A stretch of 64,000 bases of DNA from Oscillospiraceae bacterium. Its GTDB lineage: Bacteria > Bacillota > Clostridia > Oscillospirales > SIG627. The stretch is from NCBI GenBank assembly GCA_015063985.1, contig SVTC01000003.1, positions 69,162 through 133,161 of the forward strand, read 5' to 3'. Both the position numbers and the translations under genes were made by a program. The notes beneath the pieces are model-generated. The model worked only from the letters and a program-made list of their open reading frames with translations. It had not been told where the DNA came from and did no database searches. Below, piece by piece: positions 25,611 through 31,810 of this stretch (position 1 is its first letter; the number at the start of each line of letters is the position of its first letter).

Positions 25611-25964
25611 GCGACATTGCCGATGCATACCTTAATGCAGAGCTGGGAAGCGGCTACGAGTGGTGGGAAAATTTCTACGAATTCCATAAGCTTGCCATCG
25701 ACGAGCTTGAAGCCTTCGACTATGAGGAATATAAGAAAAACGGCTACAAGGTAAATAAGCCGGGAGACTTTCCTCTTAAACTCGAAACCAAGCCCGATTA
25801 AAAAACCGCCGTTGAAGCCTTGGATGCAGTACCCATAACACAAACGGGAAAAAACGAATGAAAAAGTCCATCTAATATGTAACGCAAAAAAACAAGCGAC
25901 CTTGAAAGATCGCTTGATTTTTGTGATTTGTGTCCGAAAAGAACCGAGTAAAAACCGAGGATTT
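25611..25964 (+). repeat. 354-base direct repeat, right copy, with isomerase C-terminal remnant
   Basis: It begins at GCGACATTGCCGATGC and carries the final 63 codons of the RpiB-like gene (25611-25801), its stop, and its terminator hairpin at 25892-25920 (one stem position no longer pairs). Two of the six coding differences change residues (Lys to Glu, Leu to Pro). Without the active-site half it cannot be functional. Confidence 0.9.
25892..25925 (+). terminator. duplicated terminator within the right repeat
   Basis: CAAGCGACCTT-GAA-AGATCGCTTG followed by ATTTTTG. It would terminate the glycosidase transcript. Confidence 0.75.
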
Positions 25965-25970
25965 TCTTTT

Positions 25971-26360
25971 TTATATGAAATATTGCTTATATTCAGGTTG
26001 GGATTTTATATCCTTCATTAAATCCTCTTCATTTATAAATAAAGAATGCCCGCAAATTCCTAAATACGGCTCCCACATAGCCGGAAGTGCATCATCATTT
26101 GAACAAATATATTTCCACTCATCTTCATCAAATTGATAAATTGCTTCCAATTCGTATGTAAAAATACCTTTTTCGTCTTTAAGAACTACGTAACGCATCG
26201 ATTTGTCCTTGGAATAAAAAACACTTATTACCTCATCGCAAAAAGCATCCAAATATTTATCATATAGCAATTCAACTATCTTATCCCAAGAAGGCATTGG
26301 CGGTACAGGTTCAATTTTTAATTGTCTGTTTTTCTTAAATAAACTTCTAAGCCACTTCAT
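25971..26360 (-). CDS. unknown small protein downstream of hairpin array 2
   Basis: 129 residues starting at the ATG at 26360 after AAAGGTCGGTG; longer in-frame starts lie inside the hairpin array and are rejected. It begins with a basic segment (MKWLRSLFKKNRQLK) and continues with an acidic, aromatic-rich body (YVVLKDEKGIFTYELEAIYQFDEDEWKYI). This resembles small SMI1/immunity-like proteins in composition, but no family is claimed. It has a clear promoter at the edge of array 2. Confidence 0.6.
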   Translation of the reverse strand: MKWLRSLFKKNRQLKIEPVPPMPSWDKIVELLYDKYLDAFCDEVISVFYSKDKSMRYVVLKDEKGIFTYELEAIYQFDEDEWKYICSNDDALPAMWEPYLGICGHSLFINEEDLMKDIKSQPEYKQYFI

Positions 26361-26382
26361 ACAATCACCGACCTTTAAGTGC

Positions 26383-26411
26383 ATTATAGCAGAAAAGCGG
26401 TGGAGAATCAA
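26383..26411 (-). promoter_or_regulatory. promoter of the 25971-26360 gene
   Basis: On the minus strand, TTGATT (26411-26406), 17-base spacer, TATAAT (26388-26383). The -35 touches the end of array 2. Confidence 0.75.
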
Positions 26412-26593
26412 GTCCGTTTGCACGAAGTGCAACATCGTTGGGCATAAGCCCACATCATTGATGCGGAGCATCACATCATTTGTGCGAAGCACAACCTCGT
26501 TTTGTGTCCGCAAGCGGAATGATGTTGACCTACGGTCAAATGATGTTTGCAACTGCGTTGCAAAACGATGTTGTGTCCTGCGGACACAAACAC
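26412..26593 (-). repeat. hairpin array 2 (eight hairpins, same plan as array 1)
   Basis: Read on the minus strand, the hairpins in order are TTGTGTCC-GCA-GGACACAA (26589-26571), TTTGCAAC-GCA-GTTGCAAA, TTGACC-GTA-GGTCAA, TCCGC-TT-GCGGA, TTGTGC-TTC-GCACAA, TGATGC-TCC-GCATCA, TGGGC-TTAT-GCCCA and TTGCAC-TTC-GTGCAA (26432-26418). Linkers read ACATCGTT/ACATCATT in the first half and ATGATG/ACGATG in the second. First, fourth, seventh and eighth hairpins correspond by position to those of array 1 although bases differ. The end CAAACGGACTTG matches array 1. Confidence 0.85.
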
Positions 26594-26631
26594 AAAAAAC
26601 AAAGCACTTCCGAAGAAGTGCTTTGTTTTTT
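26594..26631 (-). terminator. A/T-flanked hairpin heading array 2
   Basis: AAAAAACAAAGCACTTC-CGAA-GAAGTGCTTTGTTTTTT, symmetric and so potentially bidirectional; it also lies just past the end of the 26676-27242 gene. Confidence 0.8.
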
Positions 26632-26655
26632 GGAAAGAGGGCCCAAAAAAGATGC
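26632..26655 (-). repeat. conserved outer boundary of arrays 2 and 3 (copy in array 2)
   Basis: GGAAAGAGGGCCCAAAAAAGATGC follows the heading hairpin; nearly the same sequence follows the heading hairpin of array 3 at 27992-28015. Array 1 has tRNA-Trp at this position instead. Confidence 0.7.
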
Positions 26656-26675
26656 CAGCCCAAATATGTTAAAAT

Positions 26676-27242
26676 TTAGTTTTCGACAACGATTTGTTCA
26701 ACAAGCTCCGCAATTTTATCGGTTACATAACCGAGGGCTGCAAACTTGTCTTGGGTTTCCATATCGGAATCATTTATCATTGCCATATTGTTATCAAATG
26801 CCGATTTCACCAAATTAACCTTTTTGGTTTCCGCGTTTTGAACGTCCTCGTACATCTTTTCATACATTTCCAGCATTTTAAGAAGCGTTATCTCTCTCGT
26901 CTTAAAAACGCCGCAAATTTCGGGAATTTGCTCAAAACGATCCTCGCAATCTTCTCCCTCGAGTGATGAAAGCGCATCTCCAAGACGATGCAAGGATGTC
27001 TGACTGTTTTCGGTAAGCTGCTTTTGTAATATTGTAAGTTGTACGAATATTTCTTTTGCGGTTAATTTATTTTCTTCCATTTTTTCTTCCTCCAAAATTT
27101 TATCCGGAGGACACGCAAGGCATATTTTATTTTCATCTACGAAGCGTGCCCTGCCGTTCTTTACAAGACCTTTCGCCCGTTTTGGGTAGGTCGCCTCATA
27201 TTCATTTCCTTGCTCATCAACTACAATTACGTTTTTTTCGAT
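26676..27242 (-). CDS. unknown protein with no standard start codon (AUC start proposed)
   Basis: The frame is open from 27314 but contains no ATG, GTG or TTG before the TTG at 27095. It nevertheless reads as protein from IEKNVIVVDEQGNEYEATYP through RAKGLVKNGRARFVDENKIC. An AAGGGGGG ribosome site lies eight bases before an ATC at 27242, where an ATG would be expected, giving 188 residues. The C-terminal part is helical (KEIFVQLTILQKQLTEN). No family is claimed. Either AUC serves as start, ATG has mutated, or translation begins at the internal TTG. A strong promoter lies upstream. Confidence 0.6.
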   Translation of the reverse strand: MEKNVIVVDEQGNEYEATYPKRAKGLVKNGRARFVDENKICLACPPDKILEEEKMEENKLTAKEIFVQLTILQKQLTENSQTSLHRLGDALSSLEGEDCEDRFEQIPEICGVFKTREITLLKMLEMYEKMYEDVQNAETKKVNLVKSAFDNNMAMINDSDMETQDKFAALGYVTDKIAELVEQIVVEN

Positions 27243-27325
27243 GGGTGTCGCCCCCCCTTGTATTGATTTGCGTTTTTCGCTAATGTCGTTTTTTGTTATG
27301 GGTACCGTCCCCGATTAGCAAATTT

Positions 27326-27354
27326 ATTATAACATATATGGTATTATATTTCAA
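27326..27354 (-). promoter_or_regulatory. promoter of the 26676-27242 gene
   Basis: On the minus strand, TTGAAA (27354-27349), 17-base spacer, TATAAT (27331-27326). Confidence 0.75.
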
Positions 27355-27367
27355 TACGTTTTGAAAA

Positions 27368-27721
27368 TTATTTGTTATCAATTTTCTTTTCAATCGTAAT
27401 ACACGACGAGGTGAGTATTCTTTGTATTCTGCCGCAGAGGTTACGATAGGTTTTGAAGGTTTCTTCATCTATTGTTTTTGTGTTATAAAGTAATTTGAGC
27501 CAGCTTTCCGTTTCGGCACACTCTTTTCTTGCAATCTTGAATTTGGAAAGCATGTCTGCAAGGCTTTGGGGATATTGCGCTTCGGTAATATTAGCAAACA
27601 CACTCGATGAGGATTTGCGAAGCTGAAAAACAGTGTTGGAATTACCGCTGATAGATTTACAAAGCAGTTCACATTTTGTGGCAAGTTCTTCGGAATATTC
27701 GAGCAATAAATTCTTTGCCAT
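27368..27721 (-). CDS. four-helix-bundle protein (23S rRNA intervening-sequence / Avd-like family)
   Basis: 117 residues, full length for the family. Core segments are NTVFQLRKSSSSVFANITEA, then MLSKFKIARKECAETESWLK and a final helix. Relatives occur inside 23S rRNA intervening sequences and resemble the Avd accessory proteins of diversity-generating retroelements; they form positively charged oligomers that bind nucleic acid. The start at 27721 follows AAAGGAGA. Array 3 lies directly upstream with no separate promoter seen, so the array may form the 5' untranslated region. No rRNA or reverse transcriptase is nearby. Confidence 0.8.
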   Translation of the reverse strand: MAKNLLLEYSEELATKCELLCKSISGNSNTVFQLRKSSSSVFANITEAQYPQSLADMLSKFKIARKECAETESWLKLLYNTKTIDEETFKTYRNLCGRIQRILTSSCITIEKKIDNK

Positions 27722-27751
27722 TAGGTTCTCCTTTCGCGTCCTTCGCATCCA

Positions 27752-27957
27752 AATCACGGCGTAGCCGTGGATGAAATCCGCCGCAGGCGGTATGTCCTCA
27801 GCCCGTAAGGGCTGTATGGAATCAACACGAAGTGTTGTATGTTATCAAGCCGACGAATATGCACGCCCCGGCGTGATGCCATACGCGACTCCGTCGCAAT
27901 TACATACAATGCGCAAGCGCATTGATTCCATGCCAAGCCTCCTTCGTCGGCTTGGAT
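27752..27957 (-). repeat. hairpin array 3 (divergent subtype)
   Basis: Small hairpins include CACGGC-GTA-GCCGTG, CCGCC-GCA-GGCGG, CAGCCC-GTAA-GGGCTG, AACAC-GAA-GTGTT, GCGAC-TCC-GTCGC and AATGCGC-AA-GCGCATT. Linkers again pair at a distance: ATGGAATCAA (27816-27825) with TTGATTCCAT (27922-27931), and TTGTATGT (27835-27842) with ACATACAA (27902-27909). An 11-base segment AAGCCGACGAA (27847-27857) complements TTCGTCGGCTT (27943-27953), crossing those pairs, or the latter forms a local CCAAGCC/GGCTTGG hairpin. Linker bases differ from arrays 1 and 2 but the plan is the same. Confidence 0.75.
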
Positions 27958-27991
27958 AAAAAAGAACGAAGCGATTGCTTCGTTCTTTTTT
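27958..27991 (-). terminator. A/T-flanked hairpin heading array 3
   Basis: AAAAAAGAACGAAGC-GATT-GCTTCGTTCTTTTTT, a symmetric and potentially bidirectional terminator. Confidence 0.8.
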
Positions 27992-28015
27992 GGGAAGAGG
28001 GCCCAAAAAAGATGC
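27992..28015 (-). repeat. conserved outer boundary (copy in array 3)
   Basis: GGGAAGAGGGCCCAAAAAAGATGC, matching 26632-26655 except at one or two bases. It contains a GGGCCC palindrome between purine runs. Confidence 0.7.
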
Positions 28016-28036
28016 ACACGATTTTATAATAAAAAT

Positions 28037-28155
28037 GCTTTTCGCCACAGCGAAAAGCTACCTTTTCTTTTCTCTCTTCTCTCTTATCTCTTCTCTGGAA
28101 AAGTCGCGCGGGGGATTTAGTGAAAAGTGAAGAGTGAAAAGAGAAGAGTGAAGAG
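28037..28155. repeat. hairpin and polypyrimidine/polypurine inverted repeat beside tRNA-Cys
   Basis: GCTTTTCGC-CACA-GCGAAAAGC (28037-28058), then a pyrimidine tract (28061-28095, CTTTTCTTTTCTCTCTTCTC...) and a purine tract (28120-28155, GTGAAAAGTGAAGAGTGAAA...) that are largely complementary. GAAAAGTCGCG near 28098 also complements CGCGACTTTTC near 28178. No coding frame or RNA family is recognised. Confidence 0.6.
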
Positions 28156-28165
28156 TACAAAAAGA

Positions 28166-28188
28166 AAAAGCCGCTTACGCGACTTTTC
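28166..28188 (-). terminator. terminator of tRNA-Cys
   Basis: AAAAGCCGC-TTAC-GCGACTTTT, giving a stem with a T run on the minus strand just past the tRNA 3' end. Confidence 0.65.
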
Positions 28189-28192
28189 TTTT

Positions 28193-28267
28193 TGGAGGCG
28201 TCACCCGGATTTGAACCGGGGAATAACGGTTTTGCAGACCGTGGCCTTACCACTTGGCTATGACGCC
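28193..28267 (-). tRNA. tRNA-Cys (GCA anticodon)
   Basis: A 75-base cloverleaf on the minus strand. The acceptor GGCGTCA pairs with TGACGCC, the anticodon stem ACGGT/ACCGT encloses CTGCAAA (anticodon GCA), and the T arm contains GGTTCAAATCC. The discriminator is T and CCA is encoded. Confidence 0.95.
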
Positions 28268-28291
28268 GTATTCATTTTTGAGGGCTTTGCT

Positions 28292-28320
28292 ATTATAGCA
28301 TCTAAACCGAGCTTTGTCAA
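28292..28320 (-). promoter_or_regulatory. promoter of tRNA-Cys
   Basis: On the minus strand, TTGACA (28320-28315), 17-base spacer, TATAAT (28297-28292). Confidence 0.9.
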
Positions 28321-28360
28321 TATAAATTTCAAAAAATGTAAAGCTTTTTTTACTTTAATC

Positions 28361-28388
28361 TTGAAAATCGGTGTTTTTATGGTAAAAT
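28361..28388 (+). promoter_or_regulatory. promoter of the PHP phosphatase gene
   Basis: TTGAAA at 28361-28366, 16-base spacer, TAAAAT at 28383-28388. Confidence 0.6.
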
Positions 28389-28418
28389 ATAAGGACAAAG
28401 CAAAAAAAGGACAAAAAT

Positions 28419-29264
28419 ATGGAAAAGCTTATAGACCTACACACCCATTCATCCTGCTCGGACGGCTCCATGACTCCGTCGGAGCTTATAACTCACGCAA
28501 AAAACGAGGGACTGAGTGCGGTCGCACTGACCGACCACGACTGCACCACCGGCTTAAAGGAAGCCGCGGCAAAAGCGCTATCCCTGGGCATTGAATTTGT
28601 ACCGGGCGTGGAATTCTCGGTAAATTCCGATGCGGAATCCCATATAGTCGGACTTTTTATCGATCCCGACTGCCTCGATATAGCCTCGGCACTTGAAAAG
28701 GCAAGAGAGGAACGGCTTGAAAAGAATTTTGAGGTAAGCCAAAACCTGAAAAAGGCAGGTATGGACGTAAGCCTTGATGAAGCCCGAAAATTTGCGGGCG
28801 GTGCACTTCTTTGCAGAGCTCATTTTGCAAAGGCAATGGTAGAAAAGGGCTACGCAGCCTCGGTTAAGGAAGCCTTTGATCTTTACCTTGCGCCCGGCAA
28901 ATGCGGCTACTCCCCTACCGTGGCAATGTCAGCCCAAAAAGCAATATCCGTAATCAAAAAAAGCGGCGGAGCGGCATTCCTCGCCCACGTTCACCACACT
29001 AAAAAAGAGGGAGCCGAGCTTGAAGCTTATCTTAAGGAGCTGAAGTCCTACGGTCTCGACGGAATTGAGGGCTACTACTCGGAATATACACCGTCTCAGG
29101 GTGAAAGCTACCGCACTCTTGCAAAAAAGCTCGGACTCGAGCTATCGGGCGGAAGCGATTTTCACGGAAGGATGAAGCCCCACATCAAGATTGGCAGAGG
29201 CTTCGGTGAAATGAGAATACCTTATTTCCTGCTTGAAAAAATAAAGATATTGACAAACAGATAA
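28419..29264 (+). CDS. PHP-domain phosphatase, YciV/TrpH (RNase AM) type
   Basis: 281 residues. Motifs are IDLHTHSSCSDGSMTPSELI, ALTDHDCTTG, VPGVEFSV, AFLAHVHHTK and SGGSDFHGRMKPHIKIG. This set is diagnostic of the YciV/TrpH branch, whose members hydrolyse 3',5'-nucleoside bisphosphates and in some species trim RNA 5' ends. It is distinct from the two PHP proteins encoded at 3659 and 5090. It precedes proS but each has its own promoter. Confidence 0.85.
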   Translation: MEKLIDLHTHSSCSDGSMTPSELITHAKNEGLSAVALTDHDCTTGLKEAAAKALSLGIEFVPGVEFSVNSDAESHIVGLFIDPDCLDIASALEKAREERLEKNFEVSQNLKKAGMDVSLDEARKFAGGALLCRAHFAKAMVEKGYAASVKEAFDLYLAPGKCGYSPTVAMSAQKAISVIKKSGGAAFLAHVHHTKKEGAELEAYLKELKSYGLDGIEGYYSEYTPSQGESYRTLAKKLGLELSGGSDFHGRMKPHIKIGRGFGEMRIPYFLLEKIKILTNR

Positions 29265-29278
29265 AATAGATATACAAT
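29250..29278 (+). promoter_or_regulatory. promoter of proS
   Basis: TTGACA at 29250-29255, 17-base spacer, TACAAT at 29273-29278. Confidence 0.65.
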
Positions 29279-29311
29279 ATAATGGTAACGATTTGAAAGG
29301 AATATATCAAT

Positions 29312-30751
29312 ATGGCAGATAACAAAAAGACCGTAAGCGAGATCACCTCCATGGACGAGGATTTTGCTCAATGGTATACAGACATTGTTAAAAAAGCAGA
29401 GCTTATCGAGTACACCAGCGTTAAGGGCTGTATGGTCATCAGACCCTACGGCTATGCGATCTGGGAAAACATACAGCGCATTTTGGACTCTATGTTCAAA
29501 AAGACGGGGCACGAAAACGTATGTATGCCCATGTTCATCCCCGAAAGCCTTCTCCAGAAGGAGAAGGATCACGTTGAGGGCTTTGCTCCCGAGGTTGCCT
29601 GGGTAACTATGGGCGGCAACGAAAAGCTGGAGGAGCGTCTGTGCGTTCGTCCCACCAGCGAAACTCTTTTCTGTGAGCACTTCTCCAACGTCGTACATTC
29701 ATACAGAGATCTCCCCAAGCTCTACAACCAGTGGGTAAGCGTTGTACGTTGGGAAAAGACCACCCGTCCCTTCCTCAGATCCAGAGAGTTTCTCTGGCAG
29801 GAGGGTCACACTCTCCACGCCACCGCAGAGGAGGCTATCGCAGAGACCGAGCAGATGCTCAACATCTACGCACAATTCTGTGAGGAGTACCTTGCTATCC
29901 CCGTCGTAAAGGGCAGAAAGACCGACAGCGACAAGTTTGCGGGCGCGGAAGCCACCTATGCAATAGAAGCACTTATGCACGACGGAAAGGCACTTCAGGC
30001 AGGAACCTCCCACTATTTCGGCGACGGCTTTGCCAAGGCCTTCGACATCACCTACACCAGCAAGGATAACGTTAAGACCTACCCCCACCAGACCTCCTGG
30101 GGAATGACCACCCGTCTTATCGGTGCTATCATTATGACCCACGGCGACAATAACGGTCTTGTGCTGCCTCCCGCAGTAGCGCCCGTTCAGGCGGTCATTA
30201 TTCCCATCGCTCAGCACAAGCCCGGTGTTCTGGACAAGGCAAACGAGCTTAAGACAAGGCTGGAGGAGAAATTCAGGATCAAGCTGGACGACACCAACAA
30301 CTCCCCCGGATGGAAGTTCGCCGAATACGAGATGAAGGGTGTTCCCGTAAGAATCGAGATCGGTCCCAAGGATATGGAAGCAAATCAGTGCGTGCTTGTG
30401 ACCCGTCACAACAACCAAAAGACGGTCGTCTCCCTGGACGAGCTGGAAAGCGCTCTTGAGGAGAAGCTTCGCGAGGTCAGAGACGGTCTGTACGCTATGG
30501 CTCTGGAGAACAGAGAAAAGAAGACCTACGCCTGCAAGACCACGGACGAGATCAAGGCTGCCCTTGCCGAAAAGGGCGACGGCTTTGTCAAGGCAATGTG
30601 GTGCGGCGACGAGGAATGCGAGGACAAGGTCAAGGAGCTCACCGGAGTGGGCAGCCGTTGTATGCCTCTGGAGCAGGAGCACATCAGCGATACCTGCGTA
30701 TGCTGCGGAAAGCCCGCTAAGAAGCTGGTTTACTGGGGCATCGCATACTAA
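29312..30751 (+). CDS. proS: prolyl-tRNA synthetase, type 3 (eukaryote/archaeon-like)
   Basis: 479 residues, the short form without the INS editing domain of bacterial-type ProRS. Class II motifs are visible: [20 protein letters not shown] (motif 1 region), [20 protein letters not shown] and [20 protein letters not shown] (motif 2), and motif 3 near [19 protein letters not shown]-terminal anticodon-binding domain and zinc-like domain end in WGIAY. It charges tRNA-Pro; since it lacks editing, the YbaK protein at 5858 could clear Cys-tRNA(Pro). No T-box is visible in its short leader. Confidence 0.95.
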   Translation: MADNKKTVSEITSMDEDFAQWYTDIVKKAELIEYTSVKGCMVIRPYGYAIWENIQRILDSMFKKTGHENVCMPMFIPESLLQKEKDHVEGFAPEVAWVTMGGNEKLEERLCVRPTSETLFCEHFSNVVHSYRDLPKLYNQWVSVVRWEKTTRPFLRSREFLWQEGHTLHATAEEAIAETEQMLNIYAQFCEEYLAIPVVKGRKTDSDKFAGAEATYAIEALMHDGKALQAGTSHYFGDGFAKAFDITYTSKDNVKTYPHQTSWGMTTRLIGAIIMTHGDNNGLVLPPAVAPVQAVIIPIAQHKPGVLDKANELKTRLEEKFRIKLDDTNNSPGWKFAEYEMKGVPVRIEIGPKDMEANQCVLVTRHNNQKTVVSLDELESALEEKLREVRDGLYAMALENREKKTYACKTTDEIKAALAEKGDGFVKAMWCGDEECEDKVKELTGVGSRCMPLEQEHISDTCVCCGKPAKKLVYWGIAY

Positions 30752-30762
30752 AATAAATTTAA

Positions 30763-30806
30763 AGGACTCGATCTTCCCATTGGGGCTTGATCGAGTCCTG
30801 TTTTTT
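30763..30806. terminator. terminator between proS and the AraC-type gene
   Basis: AGGACTCGATC-loop-GATCGAGTCCT followed by GTTTTTT; it serves the convergent gene pair. Confidence 0.85.
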
Positions 30807-31653
30807 ACGCCTTTTTGTTTCTCAGCTTGCCGGGAGTAACGCCGTATCGTTCCTTAAAGCGCCTGCAAAGATAGCTTACGTCGTCAAAGCCCGATTCCCA
30901 TGCGATCTCCGATACGCTTTTTTCGGTGGTCTTCAATAGCTTTGCCACCCTCACGAGCCTCAGCTCCAGAAAATACTGCATGGGACTTCTGCCGCAAAGC
31001 TCCTTGAATATCCTGCAAAAATGGGCTTGGGAAACGTTACAGCTTGATGCCAGTTCCTTTAAGCCGATGTGCTCCGATACCCTGCTTTTCATAAGCTCCA
31101 TTGCGGGCTTTATTCTGGAATACCCTTCACCTCCCTCGGAAAAAATGGAGCCGTCGCCATTAAGATAATTTCTGAAAAGCAGGGAAAACACCTTTAAAAC
31201 CATAGCCTTTACAACCAATTCATAACCTACGTCTTTGTCTCTCAGCTCATCGCAAAGCTCATCCAGCATCAAGTTGAGCTTTTCATCGCCCCTTATATGA
31301 TTTTCAAAATACAGATGCCCCTCGTTATAGGGCTCAAAGTATCTTCCGATGCTTAAAAGCTCGCAGCTGCCGTACAGCGCCTTATCTATCATAATGCAGT
31401 GATAAAGAGTGCCGCTGCAAGCCTCCACTCTGTGTACCTGGCAGGGATTTATAAAAACCACGTCGCCCTTTTTTGCCTCAAGCTCCAATTTGTCGCAATA
31501 CACCCTCGCGGAGCCGTTTATAAAATACAAGAGCTCCGTTTGCTCGTGCCAGGAATATCTCTCCTTTAACTGTCCTTCGGGAATTGGTGCGGCAAAATTT
31601 ATCCTTATCGGAAGAGCATCATCCTCAAAGGGAATACGCTCGTATCTATTCAT
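30805..31653 (-). CDS. AraC-family transcriptional regulator with cupin sensor domain
   Basis: 282 residues. The N-terminal cupin-like sensor is recognisable (SWHEQTELLYFINGSARVYC, GDVVFINPCQVHRVEA), and the C-terminal pair of helix-turn-helix motifs is LKELASSCNVSQAHFCRIFK and SEIAWESGFDDVSYLCRRFK. It is transcribed divergently from the sugar-kinase/SIS/DegT operon and probably controls it, responding to a sugar. The start at 31653 (MNRYERIPFED) is chosen; an in-frame ATG at 31683 is possible. Confidence 0.85.
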   Translation of the reverse strand: MNRYERIPFEDDALPIRINFAAPIPEGQLKERYSWHEQTELLYFINGSARVYCDKLELEAKKGDVVFINPCQVHRVEACSGTLYHCIMIDKALYGSCELLSIGRYFEPYNEGHLYFENHIRGDEKLNLMLDELCDELRDKDVGYELVVKAMVLKVFSLLFRNYLNGDGSIFSEGGEGYSRIKPAMELMKSRVSEHIGLKELASSCNVSQAHFCRIFKELCGRSPMQYFLELRLVRVAKLLKTTEKSVSEIAWESGFDDVSYLCRRFKERYGVTPGKLRNKKA

Positions 31654-31771
31654 TTGCAATAAAATCACCTGCCTTTTTTTCATTGTAACACAAATCCACG
31701 ACAAAAGCAAATAAATGCAAATATATTTTTAAAAAATGCAAAAATAATCCTATCAAAACAGGAAATAACTG

Positions 31772-31787
31772 TGATAAAATATCCTCA
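31772..31787 (+). promoter_or_regulatory. conserved -10 block before the sugar-kinase operon
   Basis: TGATAAAATATCCTCA, identical over 16 bases to 10838-10853 before the GH29-like gene. TAAAAT at 31775-31780 is the likely -10; no good -35 is seen, as expected of an activated promoter. Confidence 0.5.
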
Positions 31788-31810
31788 GATATCAAAAAAG
31801 GAGCATTTAT

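Noticed and set aside
26361-26663. Upstream extension of the minus-strand gene at 26360 through array 2
   Set aside because: The extension translates the repeats; the ATG at 26360 has a ribosome site and a promoter lies between it and the array.
27368-27721. Diversity-generating retroelement or 23S rRNA intervening sequence
   Set aside because: No reverse transcriptase, template/variable repeats or rRNA sequence nearby; only the protein family is shared.
7651-28015. CRISPR array
   Set aside because: Repeats are variable palindromes with short constant linkers, without spacer-size spacing, and no cas genes are present.
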